Below the pieces are notes generated by a model that was not told where the DNA came from, did not search any database, and was given only the letters and a program-made list of their open reading frames with translations. From Clostridiales bacterium UBA4706 (GTDB lineage: Bacteria; Bacillota; Clostridia; Oscillospirales; Oscillospiraceae): 38,584 nt of DNA. Below are positions 23,716 through 31,240 of the stretch, piece by piece (the first letter of the stretch is position 1; every line of letters begins with the position of its first letter). The stretch is from contig DHKA01000081.1 in the NCBI GenBank assembly GCA_002404605.1, forward strand, positions 609 through 39,192, in the 5' to 3' direction. The translations under genes and the position numbers were made by a program.

Positions 23716-25065
23716 ATGAAGAAGATTCTCGCTGTTCTTCTGGCTCTGGTCATGGTTCTGAGCCTCGCTGCCTGCGGCACACAGGCCGAGACCCCTGCCA
23801 CCGAGCCCGAAACCCCCGCGACGGAAGAGCCCGCTGCGGAACCCGAAACTCCGGCCGCGACCGGCAGCGTGTACTACCTCAACTTCAAGCCCGAGTCTGA
23901 TGCCGCGTGGCAGAAGCTTGCCGAGGATTACACTGCGCAGACCGGCGTCGAAGTGAAGGTCGTCACCGCCGCTTCCGGCCAGTACGACGCTACCCTGACC
24001 GCTGAGCTCGACAAGGACGCCGCCCCCACCATGTTCCAGGTCGGCAACGTCGGCGCTGTCAACAGCTACGGCGAGTTCTGCTACAATCTCGAAGGCACCG
24101 ACGTGTACAACGAGATGACCACCACCGACTTCAACCTGAAGAACGAAGCCGGCGAGACCGTTTCCATCGGCTACTGCTACGAGGCTTTCGGCATCATCGT
24201 GAACAAGGCTCTGCTCGAGAAGGCCGGCCACTCCATCGATGAGATCACCAACTTCGAGTCTCTGAAGGCTGTTGCGGACGACATCCACGCCCGTGCTGAC
24301 GAGCTCGGCTTCGACGCTTTCACGTCCGCCGGCCTCGACGGTTCCTCCTCCTGGCGTTTCTCCGGCCACCTGGCCAACATGCCTCTGTACTACGAGTTCC
24401 GCGATGACGGCGTGACCGCTCAGCCCGCCACCATCAAGGGCACCTATCTTGAGAACTACAAGAACGTCTGGGATCTGTACATCACCGACTCTGCCACCAC
24501 CGGCGCTGCCCTCCTGTCCGCCACCGGCGACCAGGCCGAGGCTGAATTCGGCGAAGGCAAGGCTGCGTTCTATCAGAACGGCACCTGGGAATACAGCAAT
24601 CTGACCGCGGCCGACAAGTTCGGCATGAACGCGGAAGATCTCGTCATGATCCCCATCTACTGCGGTGTGGAAGGCGAGGAGAAGGCTGGTCTCTGCTGCG
24701 GCACCGAGAACTGCTGGGCGGTCAACAAGAACGCCTCTCCGGAAGACATCAAGGCCACTCTGGACTTCATGTACTGGGTTGTCACCTCTGATGAAGGCAC
24801 CACCATGATGGCCGAGCAGTTTGGCCCCTGCCCGTTCAAGAAGGCGAAGACCCCCGAGAACGTGTTCTTTGCGCAGGCGAACGAGTACGTTGCCAACGGC
24901 AACTACACCGTGACCTGGGTGTTCAACTGGACTCCTGCCGTTGACGATTGGCGCGCTGCCGTCGTCGATGCTCTGAGCCAGTACACCACCGGCACCGGCG
25001 ACTGGTCCGCTGTTGAGACCGCGTTCGTCCAGGGCTGGGCTACCCAGTACGCCAACGAGCACTGA
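23716..25065 (+). CDS. Sugar ABC transporter substrate-binding lipoprotein (family 1)
   Basis: The product has 449 residues. ATG 23716 has a strong AGGAGGA at 23701-23707. The lipoprotein signal (MKKILAVLLALVMVLSLAAC) is followed by a Thr/Glu/Pro spacer to about residue 53. The mature fold is a type 1 sugar-binding protein: AWQKLAEDYTAQTGVEVKVV, then FGEGKAAFYQNGTWEYSNL, then KNASPEDIKATLDFMYWVVT near the end. It captures sugars outside the cell for the two permeases downstream. Neighbouring malQ and glgP suggest maltodextrins. Its codons differ from neighbours in being more biased (GCC, ACC, AAG), consistent with high expression. It is separated from the first permease by a structured 185-bp gap, which may raise its share of the mRNA. 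Confidence 0.95.
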   Translation: MKKILAVLLALVMVLSLAACGTQAETPATEPETPATEEPAAEPETPAATGSVYYLNFKPESDAAWQKLAEDYTAQTGVEVKVVTAASGQYDATLTAELDKDAAPTMFQVGNVGAVNSYGEFCYNLEGTDVYNEMTTTDFNLKNEAGETVSIGYCYEAFGIIVNKALLEKAGHSIDEITNFESLKAVADDIHARADELGFDAFTSAGLDGSSSWRFSGHLANMPLYYEFRDDGVTAQPATIKGTYLENYKNVWDLYITDSATTGAALLSATGDQAEAEFGEGKAAFYQNGTWEYSNLTAADKFGMNAEDLVMIPIYCGVEGEEKAGLCCGTENCWAVNKNASPEDIKATLDFMYWVVTSDEGTTMMAEQFGPCPFKKAKTPENVFFAQANEYVANGNYTVTWVFNWTPAVDDWRAAVVDALSQYTTGTGDWSAVETAFVQGWATQYANEH

Positions 25066-25105
25066 GTCCTCTGCGGACATCCGCTGAGACAAATCGACAC
25101 ACAAT

Positions 25106-25141
25106 ACAGGCGGGGCGGGCGATCACGTCCGCTCCGCCTGT
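25106..25141 (+). other. Intercistronic stem-loop after the binding-protein gene
   Basis: ACAGGCGGGGCGG (25106-25118) pairs with CCGCTCCGCCTGT (25129-25141) with one G-T pair and a 10-base loop. There is no T-run, so it more likely stabilises the binding-protein mRNA or gives partial termination, a common way to make more binding protein than permease. Confidence 0.65.
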
Positions 25142-25176
25142 ACATATATCCGCTCGTATGATAGTATATATGTGAC

Positions 25177-25219
25177 GGCGTGAGCTGCTGCCCGAAGGAT
25201 TCGGACAGGAGCTGTCGCC
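25177..25219 (+). other. Second stem-loop upstream of the first permease gene
   Basis: GGCG (25177-25180) pairs with CGCC (25216-25219), enclosing AGCT/AGCT, CTG/CAG and an inner CCGAA/TTCGG hairpin. TATGAT and TATATA boxes precede it (25157-25171), so an internal promoter cannot be excluded. Confidence 0.4.
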
Positions 25220-25250
25220 ATGACAATTTCGGCAGAACAGGAGTGAAAGA

Positions 25251-26174
25251 ATGAAGCGTATAAACATACCGCGGGATCCAGCCGCACACAGCAGCCGACT
25301 GATCCGCCGCCCCATTCAGCGAATGGTGTGGCTGTTTCTGCTGCCCACCTTTGCTGCTTTCTGCATCGGGTTTCTTTATCCGTTCTTCAAGGGTGCGTTT
25401 TTGTCCTTCTGCAAGTTCAAACTGACGAGCCAGTGGACGTGGGTCGGATTCGCCAACTACATCAAGGCTTTTTCGGATAACAGCTTCCTCCACGCTTTCT
25501 GGTATACGGCGCTGTTTGCTTTTGTGTCGGTGCTGTTCATCAACGTTCTGGCTTTTGCGGTCGCCTACTTCCTCACGAAGGGCATCCGCGGCTCGAACCT
25601 CTTCCGTACCGTGTTCTTCATGCCGAACCTCATCGGCGGCATCGTGCTCGGCTACATCTGGTCGATGATCTTCGACGGCATCCTTGTGAAGTATAATACT
25701 TCCATTATGCTCAATTCGACCTTCGGCTTCTGGGGTCTCATCATTCTTATGTGCTGGCAGCAGGTCGGCTATATGATGATCATTTACATAGCCGGCCTCC
25801 AGTCCATCCCGGAGGATATGCTTGAGGCGGCCCGCATCGACGGCGCCAACGAATGGCAGACGCTCTGGAAGATCACCATCCCGAACATGATGAGTTCCTT
25901 CACGATCTGCATCTTCCTCACGCTCACAAACGGTTTCAAGCTCTTCGACCAGAACCTCGCGCTGACAGCAGGGCGGCCGTTCCTGCAGCAGCCGGACGGC
26001 AGCGTTATCAAGATGACGGAAATGCTCGCTCTGAACATTTACAGCGCTTTCTACTCCGGCGGCGGCAACAACCGCGGCGTCGGCCAGGCGAAGGCCGTGG
26101 TGTTCTTCATCCTTGTGGCCGCGATCGGCCTTCTGCAGCTCCAGGCCACCCGTAAAAAGGAGGTACAGCAGTAA
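25251..26174 (+). CDS. Sugar ABC transporter permease, MalF type
   Basis: The product has 307 residues. ATG 25251 has AGGAG at 25239-25243. Six membrane helices are expected; the first is MVWLFLLPTFAAFCIGFLY. The EAA loop that contacts the ATPase is EDMLEAARIDGANEWQTLWK at about residues 190-209. It forms the channel with the next gene's product. No ATP-binding subunit is encoded in the operon, so a shared ATPase of the MsmX/MsmK type encoded elsewhere is expected. The gene overlaps the next by one base (TAATG). Confidence 0.95.
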   Translation: MKRINIPRDPAAHSSRLIRRPIQRMVWLFLLPTFAAFCIGFLYPFFKGAFLSFCKFKLTSQWTWVGFANYIKAFSDNSFLHAFWYTALFAFVSVLFINVLAFAVAYFLTKGIRGSNLFRTVFFMPNLIGGIVLGYIWSMIFDGILVKYNTSIMLNSTFGFWGLIILMCWQQVGYMMIIYIAGLQSIPEDMLEAARIDGANEWQTLWKITIPNMMSSFTICIFLTLTNGFKLFDQNLALTAGRPFLQQPDGSVIKMTEMLALNIYSAFYSGGGNNRGVGQAKAVVFFILVAAIGLLQLQATRKKEVQQ

Positions 26175-27019
26175 TGGCAAAGAGAGAAGAACGCGGCAAA
26201 ATGGTGCTGACGATCATCTTCACGGTGATCTGTATCGCTTACATTATGCCGATCCTCATCGTTTTGATGAACTCCTTCAAGAGCAACGCCGCCGTCAACA
26301 CGGAGACGTTCGCCCTCCCGAACGCGGACAGCTTTGTCGGCTTCCAGAACTATATCAAGGGTATGACCTTCGGCAACTACCCGTTTATGCGTGCCGTGGG
26401 CTACAGTCTCTTCATCACGCTCGCTTCCACGGCGCTCATCCTCGTGTGCACGTCCATGGCCGCGTGGTATGTCTCCCGCGTCGGGAGTCTCTTCAGCAAG
26501 ATCGTATACTATCTCTGCGTGTTCTCTATGGTCGTCCCGTTCCAGATGGTCATGTTCACGCTCTCCCGCACGGCAAACCAGCTCAATTTGGATACGCCGT
26601 GGACGATCCCCGTCATCTACCTCGGCTTCGGCGCGGGTCTCGCGGTGTTCATGTTCTGCGGCTTTGTAAAGTCCATCCCTCTGGAAATTGAAGAAGCCGC
26701 TGCAATCGACGGCTGCGGTCCGGTGCGCACGTTCTTCCAGGTGGTCCTCCCCATGCTGAAGCCGACGATGATCTCCGTCGGCGTGCTGGAGATCATGTGG
26801 GTGTGGAACGACTTCCTTCTGCCGTATCTCGTGCTCGACCGCACGGAGTATATGACCATCCCCATCGTCATCCAGCATCTCAAGGGAAGCTACGGACAGG
26901 TGGATATGGGCGCGACGATGGCGCTGATCCTTCTGAGCATCCTGCCGGTCATCATCTTCTATCTCTGCTGCCAGAAGCACATCATCAAGGGCGTTGCCGC
27001 CGGCGCGGTGAAGGGCTGA
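26174..27019 (+). CDS. Sugar ABC transporter permease, MalG type
   Basis: The product has 281 residues. ATG 26174 shares one base with the upstream stop and has AAGGAGGT near 26157-26163. Membrane helices begin with VLTIIFTVICIAYIMPILIV. The EAA loop is LEIEEAAAIDGCGPVRTFFQ, and the C-terminus YLCCQKHIIKGVAAGAVKG is typical of MalG-type permeases (KYFVxGxxAGAVKG). It pairs with the MalF-type permease to import the sugar delivered by the binding protein. It overlaps the LacI regulator by one base (TGATG), so regulator and transporter are one transcript. Confidence 0.95.
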   Translation: MAKREERGKMVLTIIFTVICIAYIMPILIVLMNSFKSNAAVNTETFALPNADSFVGFQNYIKGMTFGNYPFMRAVGYSLFITLASTALILVCTSMAAWYVSRVGSLFSKIVYYLCVFSMVVPFQMVMFTLSRTANQLNLDTPWTIPVIYLGFGAGLAVFMFCGFVKSIPLEIEEAAAIDGCGPVRTFFQVVLPMLKPTMISVGVLEIMWVWNDFLLPYLVLDRTEYMTIPIVIQHLKGSYGQVDMGATMALILLSILPVIIFYLCCQKHIIKGVAAGAVKG

Positions 27020-28023
27020 TGACGATCAAGGACTTGGCGGCTCTCTCCGGGTATTCGCTCGGAACGGTTTCGCGCGTGCTCAACAATCAGCCGCACGTCA
27101 GCGAAAAGGCAAGAGAGCAGATCATGGCGATCGTGAAGGAGCAGGGCTTTGAGCTCAACACGAACGCCCGCAATCTCAAGCAGACCCACAGCAACAACAT
27201 CCTTGTCATTGTCCGCGGCACGCACAATGAGCTGTTTGCCGCTCTGGTCGAACGGCTGCAGACCGTGGCGACGGGCGGGGAGTATCAGCTCGTGGTGGAC
27301 TATATCGGCGAGCTTGACAACGAGGTGCGCCGCGCCATGAAGCGCGTGCGCGAGGTAAAGCCGCAGGGCATCCTCTTCCTCGGCGGCAGCAGCCAGGACT
27401 TTTCGGAGTCCTTTGCCGGGATCCGCGTTCCCTCGGTGCTCGTTACGAACTCCGCCGCGGAATTTCATTTCAAAAACCTTTCAAGCGTCACGACCGACGA
27501 TACAGCCGCGGCAGCGGCGGCCGTCGGGTATCTGGCGGATATGGGCCATAAAAAACTCGCTGTCATCGGCGGCGAGCGCGTATACTCCGACACGGGCCGT
27601 CTGCGCTGTGCGGGCGTACTGCGCGCGCTTACCGAGCGCGGCATGACGTTCGATGCGGACCGGTATTATAAGACGGCGCACTACAGCTTTGACGAGGGCT
27701 ATGAGGCCATGACGGAGCTTCTGCGCGATGCGCCGGAGATCACGGCGGTGTTTGCCATGGCGGACGTTATGGCCATCGGCGCCGCCCGCGCCATCTGCGA
27801 CGCCGGAAAGCGCATCCCGGAGGACATTTCGCTCATGGGCTTTGACGGTCTGCCTATCTGCCGGTATTATGAGCCGCGGCTTTCCACCGTCACGCAGCAG
27901 GTCTCATTCATGGCGGAGAAGAGTTACGCCGTGCTGCTCGATATGATCGAAAACGGCACGGGCGCGCGGCATGTTCTTGCACCGTATACGCTTGAAAAGA
28001 CAGACAGCATCCGTAAATACTGA
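27019..28023 (+). CDS. LacI/GalR-family transcriptional regulator
   Basis: The product has 334 residues. ATG 27019 shares a base with the permease stop. The N-terminal helix-turn-helix is MTIKDLAALSGYSLGTVSRV, then LNNQPHVSEKAREQI, with the hinge ARNLKQ. The rest is a periplasmic-binding-protein-like effector domain (SSVTTDDTAAAAAAVGYLAD, then GHKKLAVIGGER, then DISLMGFDGLPICRYYEPRL). It probably represses its own operon and glgP through the shared TGGAAACGATTCCA operator, and is released by a maltodextrin-type sugar. The effector is inferred from neighbours, not visible in the sequence. Confidence 0.94.
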   Translation: MTIKDLAALSGYSLGTVSRVLNNQPHVSEKAREQIMAIVKEQGFELNTNARNLKQTHSNNILVIVRGTHNELFAALVERLQTVATGGEYQLVVDYIGELDNEVRRAMKRVREVKPQGILFLGGSSQDFSESFAGIRVPSVLVTNSAAEFHFKNLSSVTTDDTAAAAAAVGYLADMGHKKLAVIGGERVYSDTGRLRCAGVLRALTERGMTFDADRYYKTAHYSFDEGYEAMTELLRDAPEITAVFAMADVMAIGAARAICDAGKRIPEDISLMGFDGLPICRYYEPRLSTVTQQVSFMAEKSYAVLLDMIENGTGARHVLAPYTLEKTDSIRKY

Positions 28024-28063
28024 CTGCATCCGCAAATTCTAACAGACGAAAGAGGCGTTTGCT

Positions 28064-29545
28064 ATGCGAGCAAGCGGAATTATCCTGCATATCACATCGC
28101 TCCCGTCGCCGCACGGCGTCGGAACGCTGGGCAGGGAGGCAAGGGAGTTTGCCGATTTTCTCCGCAGAGCCGGACAGAAATACTGGCAGATCCTGCCGCT
28201 CGGCCCGACCGGGTACGGCGACTCGCCGTACCAGACGGACTCGGCCTTTGCCGGGAACCCGTATCTCATTGACCTTGAGCAGCTTATCAATGACGGCCTT
28301 CTCGCGCGCGAGGAAGTCGATGCCGTTTCCTTCGGCGATGACCCGGCGCAAACGGATTACGGCGCGCTCTACGCCGGACGGTTCGACCTTCTCCGCCGCG
28401 CCTGCGAGCGCGGCTGGGACAAAGAGCGTGAAAACGTAGACGCTTTCTACCGCGAAAACGAGAGCTGGCTGCGCAACTATGCGCTCTATACCGCCGCGAA
28501 GCGGCACTTCGGAATGCGCCCCTGGATCGAGTGGGAGGACGAGGATCTCCGTCTCCGCCGCAGCGAGGAAGTGCTGCGCCGGTATGAGGAGCTTCTCTCG
28601 GACGATATCCGCTTCTGCATTTTCACGCAGTATCTGTTCTTCCGCCAGTGGAACGCGCTGCGCGCGTACATCCGCGAGCAGGGCATCCGGATCATCGGCG
28701 ACGTGCCGATCTATGTCCCGCTCGACAGCGCCGATGTGTGGGCGGAGGGCGAGTACTTCCAGCTCGACGATCAGTGCCGCCCGACGGAGGTCGCGGGCGT
28801 CCCGCCCGACTACTTCACCGCCGACGGTCAGCTCTGGGGCAACCCGCTCTACGACTGGGACCGTATGCGCGCCGACGGCTACCGCTGGTGGATCCGCCGA
28901 CTGAGCGCCGCGGGCAAGCTCTACGATACCGTCCGTATCGACCATTTCCGCGGTCTGGAGAGCTATTGGGCCGTGCCATACGGCGAGACGACCGCGCGCA
29001 ACGGCCATTGGCGCAAGGGCCCCGGCGAGAGCTTTATCGACGCGATCAAAACAGCGCTCCCCGGTCTCGACATCATTGCCGACGATCTCGGCTTTATGAC
29101 GCCGGAGGTCATTGCCCTGCGCGAGTATTCGGGCTTCCCCGGCATGAAGGTGCTCCAGTTTGCGTTCGACTCGCGCGAGCCGAGCGACTATCTGCCGCAC
29201 CGGTACCCGACAAACTGCATCTGCTACACCGGCACGCACGACAACGCCACGCTCGCTCAGTGGCTGAGCGACGCGAAGGGCGACGATGTGGCCTATGCCA
29301 AGCAGTACCTCGGCTTGAATGATGAGGAAGGGTACGTAAACGGCATCATCCGCGGCGGCATGAGCTCGGTAGCCGATCTCTTTGTTGCCCAGATGCAGGA
29401 CTGGCTCGCCCTCGGCGGCGAGTCGCGCATGAACGTCCCCGGCGTCCTCGGACACGGCAACTGGTGCTGGCGCATGCTGCCCGGCGCGCTCACCGACGAG
29501 CTCGCCGACCACATCGCCGCGATGACGGCCATGTACAGCCGGTAA
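28064..29545 (+). CDS. malQ: 4-alpha-glucanotransferase (GH77, amylomaltase)
   Basis: The product has 493 residues. ATG 28064 has AAGAGG at 28050-28055, 40 bp after the LacI gene and probably in the same transcript. The enzyme transfers maltosyl and longer glucans between chains in the cytoplasm, feeding GlgP. GH77 marks are SGIILHITSLPSPHGVGTLG, YWQILPLGPTGYGDSPYQ and QWNALRAYIREQGIRIIGDV. The nucleophile is Asp293 (VRIDHFRG) and the stabilising Asp is Asp393 (GTHDN). The acid/base position, Glu340 in the family (EDLG), reads Asp340 here (IIADDLGFMTPE; codon GAC at 29081-29083). That change may lower or alter activity. Family assignment is firm. Confidence 0.95.
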   Translation: MRASGIILHITSLPSPHGVGTLGREAREFADFLRRAGQKYWQILPLGPTGYGDSPYQTDSAFAGNPYLIDLEQLINDGLLAREEVDAVSFGDDPAQTDYGALYAGRFDLLRRACERGWDKERENVDAFYRENESWLRNYALYTAAKRHFGMRPWIEWEDEDLRLRRSEEVLRRYEELLSDDIRFCIFTQYLFFRQWNALRAYIREQGIRIIGDVPIYVPLDSADVWAEGEYFQLDDQCRPTEVAGVPPDYFTADGQLWGNPLYDWDRMRADGYRWWIRRLSAAGKLYDTVRIDHFRGLESYWAVPYGETTARNGHWRKGPGESFIDAIKTALPGLDIIADDLGFMTPEVIALREYSGFPGMKVLQFAFDSREPSDYLPHRYPTNCICYTGTHDNATLAQWLSDAKGDDVAYAKQYLGLNDEEGYVNGIIRGGMSSVADLFVAQMQDWLALGGESRMNVPGVLGHGNWCWRMLPGALTDELADHIAAMTAMYSR

Positions 29546-29550
29546 AAAAT

Positions 29551-29602
29551 AGGCTCCCTTGTGTAAAGGAAGCTGGCTCGGCAAAGCCGAGACGGAAGGA
29601 TT
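29551..29602. repeat. Dispersed intergenic repeat, short copy
   Basis: GGCTCCCTTGTGTAAAGGAA, then GCTGGC, then a small CTCGG/CCGAG hairpin and GACGGAAGGATTG match the left half of the repeat at 14271-14401 in order and spacing. The right half is absent; a different hairpin terminator follows instead. Confidence 0.7.
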
Positions 29603-29603
29603 G

Positions 29604-29633
29604 CCGCTCTTCGATTCGATCGAAGAGCGGTTT
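29604..29633 (+). terminator. Terminator after malQ
   Basis: CCGCTCTTCGAT (29604-29615) pairs perfectly with ATCGAAGAGCGG (29619-29630), loop TCG, followed by TTTCTCATATTT. The T-run is short but the stem is strong. Confidence 0.72.
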
Positions 29634-29653
29634 CTCATATTTCCTGTATTTCT

Positions 29654-29680
29654 TGTAAGGTTTTGACCGGAAATTGCGTC
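29654..29680 (+). promoter_or_regulatory. Probable ECF-type promoter of the sigma factor gene
   Basis: TGTAAGG (29654-29660) and CGTC (29677-29680, followed by TATAAG) are separated by 16 bp, the layout of ECF sigma promoters (GTAA-type -35 and CGTC -10). No good sigma-A spacing is present; TTGACC to TATAAG is only 12 bp. Autoregulation by the encoded sigma factor is likely. Confidence 0.55.
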
Positions 29681-29729
29681 TATAAGGGTGAGTACTCAAG
29701 GGGCAGCCCCGTAAGAAAGAGGAAAGATC

Positions 29730-30287
29730 ATGGAGGACAGCTTCATCGTAGACCTGTACTGGCGGCGCGACGAGCAGGCGATCGCCGAAACGGAGCGGAA
29801 ATACGGCGGCGCGTGTGAAAGCCTTGCACGCCGGTTTCTCCCTGCGGCGGAGGATGCCGAGGAGATCGTGCAGGATGCCTATCTCTCGCTTTGGAACACC
29901 ATCCCGCCGCAGCGCCCGGAGCGCCTTTCTGCGTATCTGTTTCGCACCGTACGGAACGCCGCCTTTTCCCGCTTTCGCGCCGGCAGCGCGCAGAAACGCG
30001 GCGGCGGTGAGGCAGCCGCGGCGCTCGACGAGCTCGCCGAGTGCGTCGCGGGGCGGGACAATGTGGAGCAGATCATTGAGGCACGGGAGCTTTCTCATGC
30101 GGTGAACGCCTTTCTCCATACTCTTTCTCGAAACGACCGGATCATTTTCACCGCCCGCTACTATCTCGCTCTTCCCGCCCCGGCGATCGCCGAAAGGCTC
30201 GGCTGCCGGGAGGGAAGGGTACATACCTCGCTTTGCCGCAGCCGGAAAAAGCTGCGCGACTATCTCATCAAGGAGGAACTGCTGTGA
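29730..30287 (+). CDS. ECF-type RNA polymerase sigma factor
   Basis: The product has 185 residues. ATG 29730 has AAGAGGA at 29717-29723. Region 2 is seen in AEDAEEIVQDAYLSLWNTIP with the -10-recognising stretch following (LSAYLFRTVRNAAFSRFR). Region 4 is seen in LSRNDRIIFTARYYLALPAP, then IAERLGCREGRVHTSLCRSR, a helix-turn-helix for the -35 box. The gene overlaps the membrane anti-sigma-like gene by 4 bp (GTGA), the usual ECF pair layout. The stimulus is unknown; clostridial ECF factors of this type often answer to envelope stress. Confidence 0.92.
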   Translation: MEDSFIVDLYWRRDEQAIAETERKYGGACESLARRFLPAAEDAEEIVQDAYLSLWNTIPPQRPERLSAYLFRTVRNAAFSRFRAGSAQKRGGGEAAAALDELAECVAGRDNVEQIIEARELSHAVNAFLHTLSRNDRIIFTARYYLALPAPAIAERLGCREGRVHTSLCRSRKKLRDYLIKEELL

Positions 30288-31120
30288 AAGCGCTGGATAT
30301 TATGGAAGCGACCGGTGGGATCGACGATGAAATTCTTATGGAGGTCACATCGGCTATGCAGGAAAAGACTACAGGAAAAAAACTTCGCGCGAAGCGGACG
30401 CTTCGCACCGTGCTGATCGCGGCGGCGCTCGTGCTTGTGCTCGCCGGGAGCGCCCTTGCCGCCGGACGGCTCATCAACAGTCCCGCGCAGGCGGTCAGGG
30501 TCGCGCGGCAGGAAATTGCAAAAATGCAGGACATGGGCATTCTCTCTTCGGAGTATCGCTTTTTTGACGGCGAACCGGACTATCTCGGCGAAGCGCCGAA
30601 CATGGGCGTGAGCGACTACTGGTTCGGACGCATTTTCCCACACAGCTACATTGTCCGCGGCGGGACCGACGACGGAAAGTATTACATGAACCTCTTCGTC
30701 GATACGATGAGCGGAAAGATCGTTCAGCTCACCGCGGAGGCCAAGGCGGACGAAACGGATACACCCATCCCCGGCGGCGACGTTACGGTAGAGACGGACA
30801 AAGGCAAGGAGACGTTCCACACCTACAGCAATTATGACGACATCCTGCCGGACGGCATGACCGTGGACGAATTCTGCAAGCTGCTCGCAAAATACTGGGG
30901 CTTTTCCGGCTACCGCCTTGCGCAGACGGACGACGCCATGTTCCACTATGCCCAGCTCAATCCGGGCGGCGGCGAGCTGCTGACGGACTTTGCCGGCGCG
31001 AACAGCTATCTGACCGTATACTTCGACGGCGACCAGAGCGGCACGCCGATGTACGTCAGCCTTGACCGGTTCCCGGGGCGGGTGAACGTGCTCTTCGGCA
31101 TGCTCCACCAGGTCGGCTGA
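30284..31120 (+). CDS. Putative membrane anti-sigma factor
   Basis: The product has 278 residues from GTG 30284, which overlaps the sigma stop and has AGGAGG at 30271-30276. The cytoplasmic N-terminus (MEATGGIDDEILMEV) resembles the start of ECF anti-sigma proteins common in Oscillospirales (GxIDDxxIxEA). One membrane segment follows at about 45-63 (TVLIAAALVLVLAGSALAAG). The external domain of about 210 residues is not recognised; it contains no clear enzyme motif. Position, coupling and topology support an anti-sigma role; no zinc-binding HxxxCxxC motif is present. It ends 69 bp before a bidirectional terminator. Confidence 0.75.
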   Translation: MKALDIMEATGGIDDEILMEVTSAMQEKTTGKKLRAKRTLRTVLIAAALVLVLAGSALAAGRLINSPAQAVRVARQEIAKMQDMGILSSEYRFFDGEPDYLGEAPNMGVSDYWFGRIFPHSYIVRGGTDDGKYYMNLFVDTMSGKIVQLTAEAKADETDTPIPGGDVTVETDKGKETFHTYSNYDDILPDGMTVDEFCKLLAKYWGFSGYRLAQTDDAMFHYAQLNPGGGELLTDFAGANSYLTVYFDGDQSGTPMYVSLDRFPGRVNVLFGMLHQVG

Positions 31121-31189
31121 CACGGTGTTCGTTCCGCTTGCCTGCCTGATTCTTTCCGCGTTTTTGCTGCTTGCAGAAGCGTTCCGATA

Positions 31190-31225
31190 AAAAACCTCCG
31201 CCGGATCACTCCGGCGGAGGTTTTT
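31190..31225. terminator. Bidirectional terminator after the anti-sigma gene
   Basis: AAAAACCTCCGCCGGA (31190-31205) pairs perfectly with TCCGGCGGAGGTTTTT (31210-31225), loop TCAC. It serves the anti-sigma gene and the convergent metal-ATPase pseudogene. Confidence 0.93.
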
Positions 31226-31240
31226 CCTATAAACGGACGT

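Noticed and set aside
29663..29686. Sigma-A promoter TTGACC/TATAAG upstream of the ECF gene
   Set aside because: The spacer is only 12 bp; the overlapping ECF-type layout with a 16-bp spacer fits better.
31125..31190. A 21-codon hydrophobic mini-frame (GTG start) between the anti-sigma gene and its terminator
   Set aside because: It would encode a small membrane peptide but has no ribosome site, a GTG start and no supporting context.
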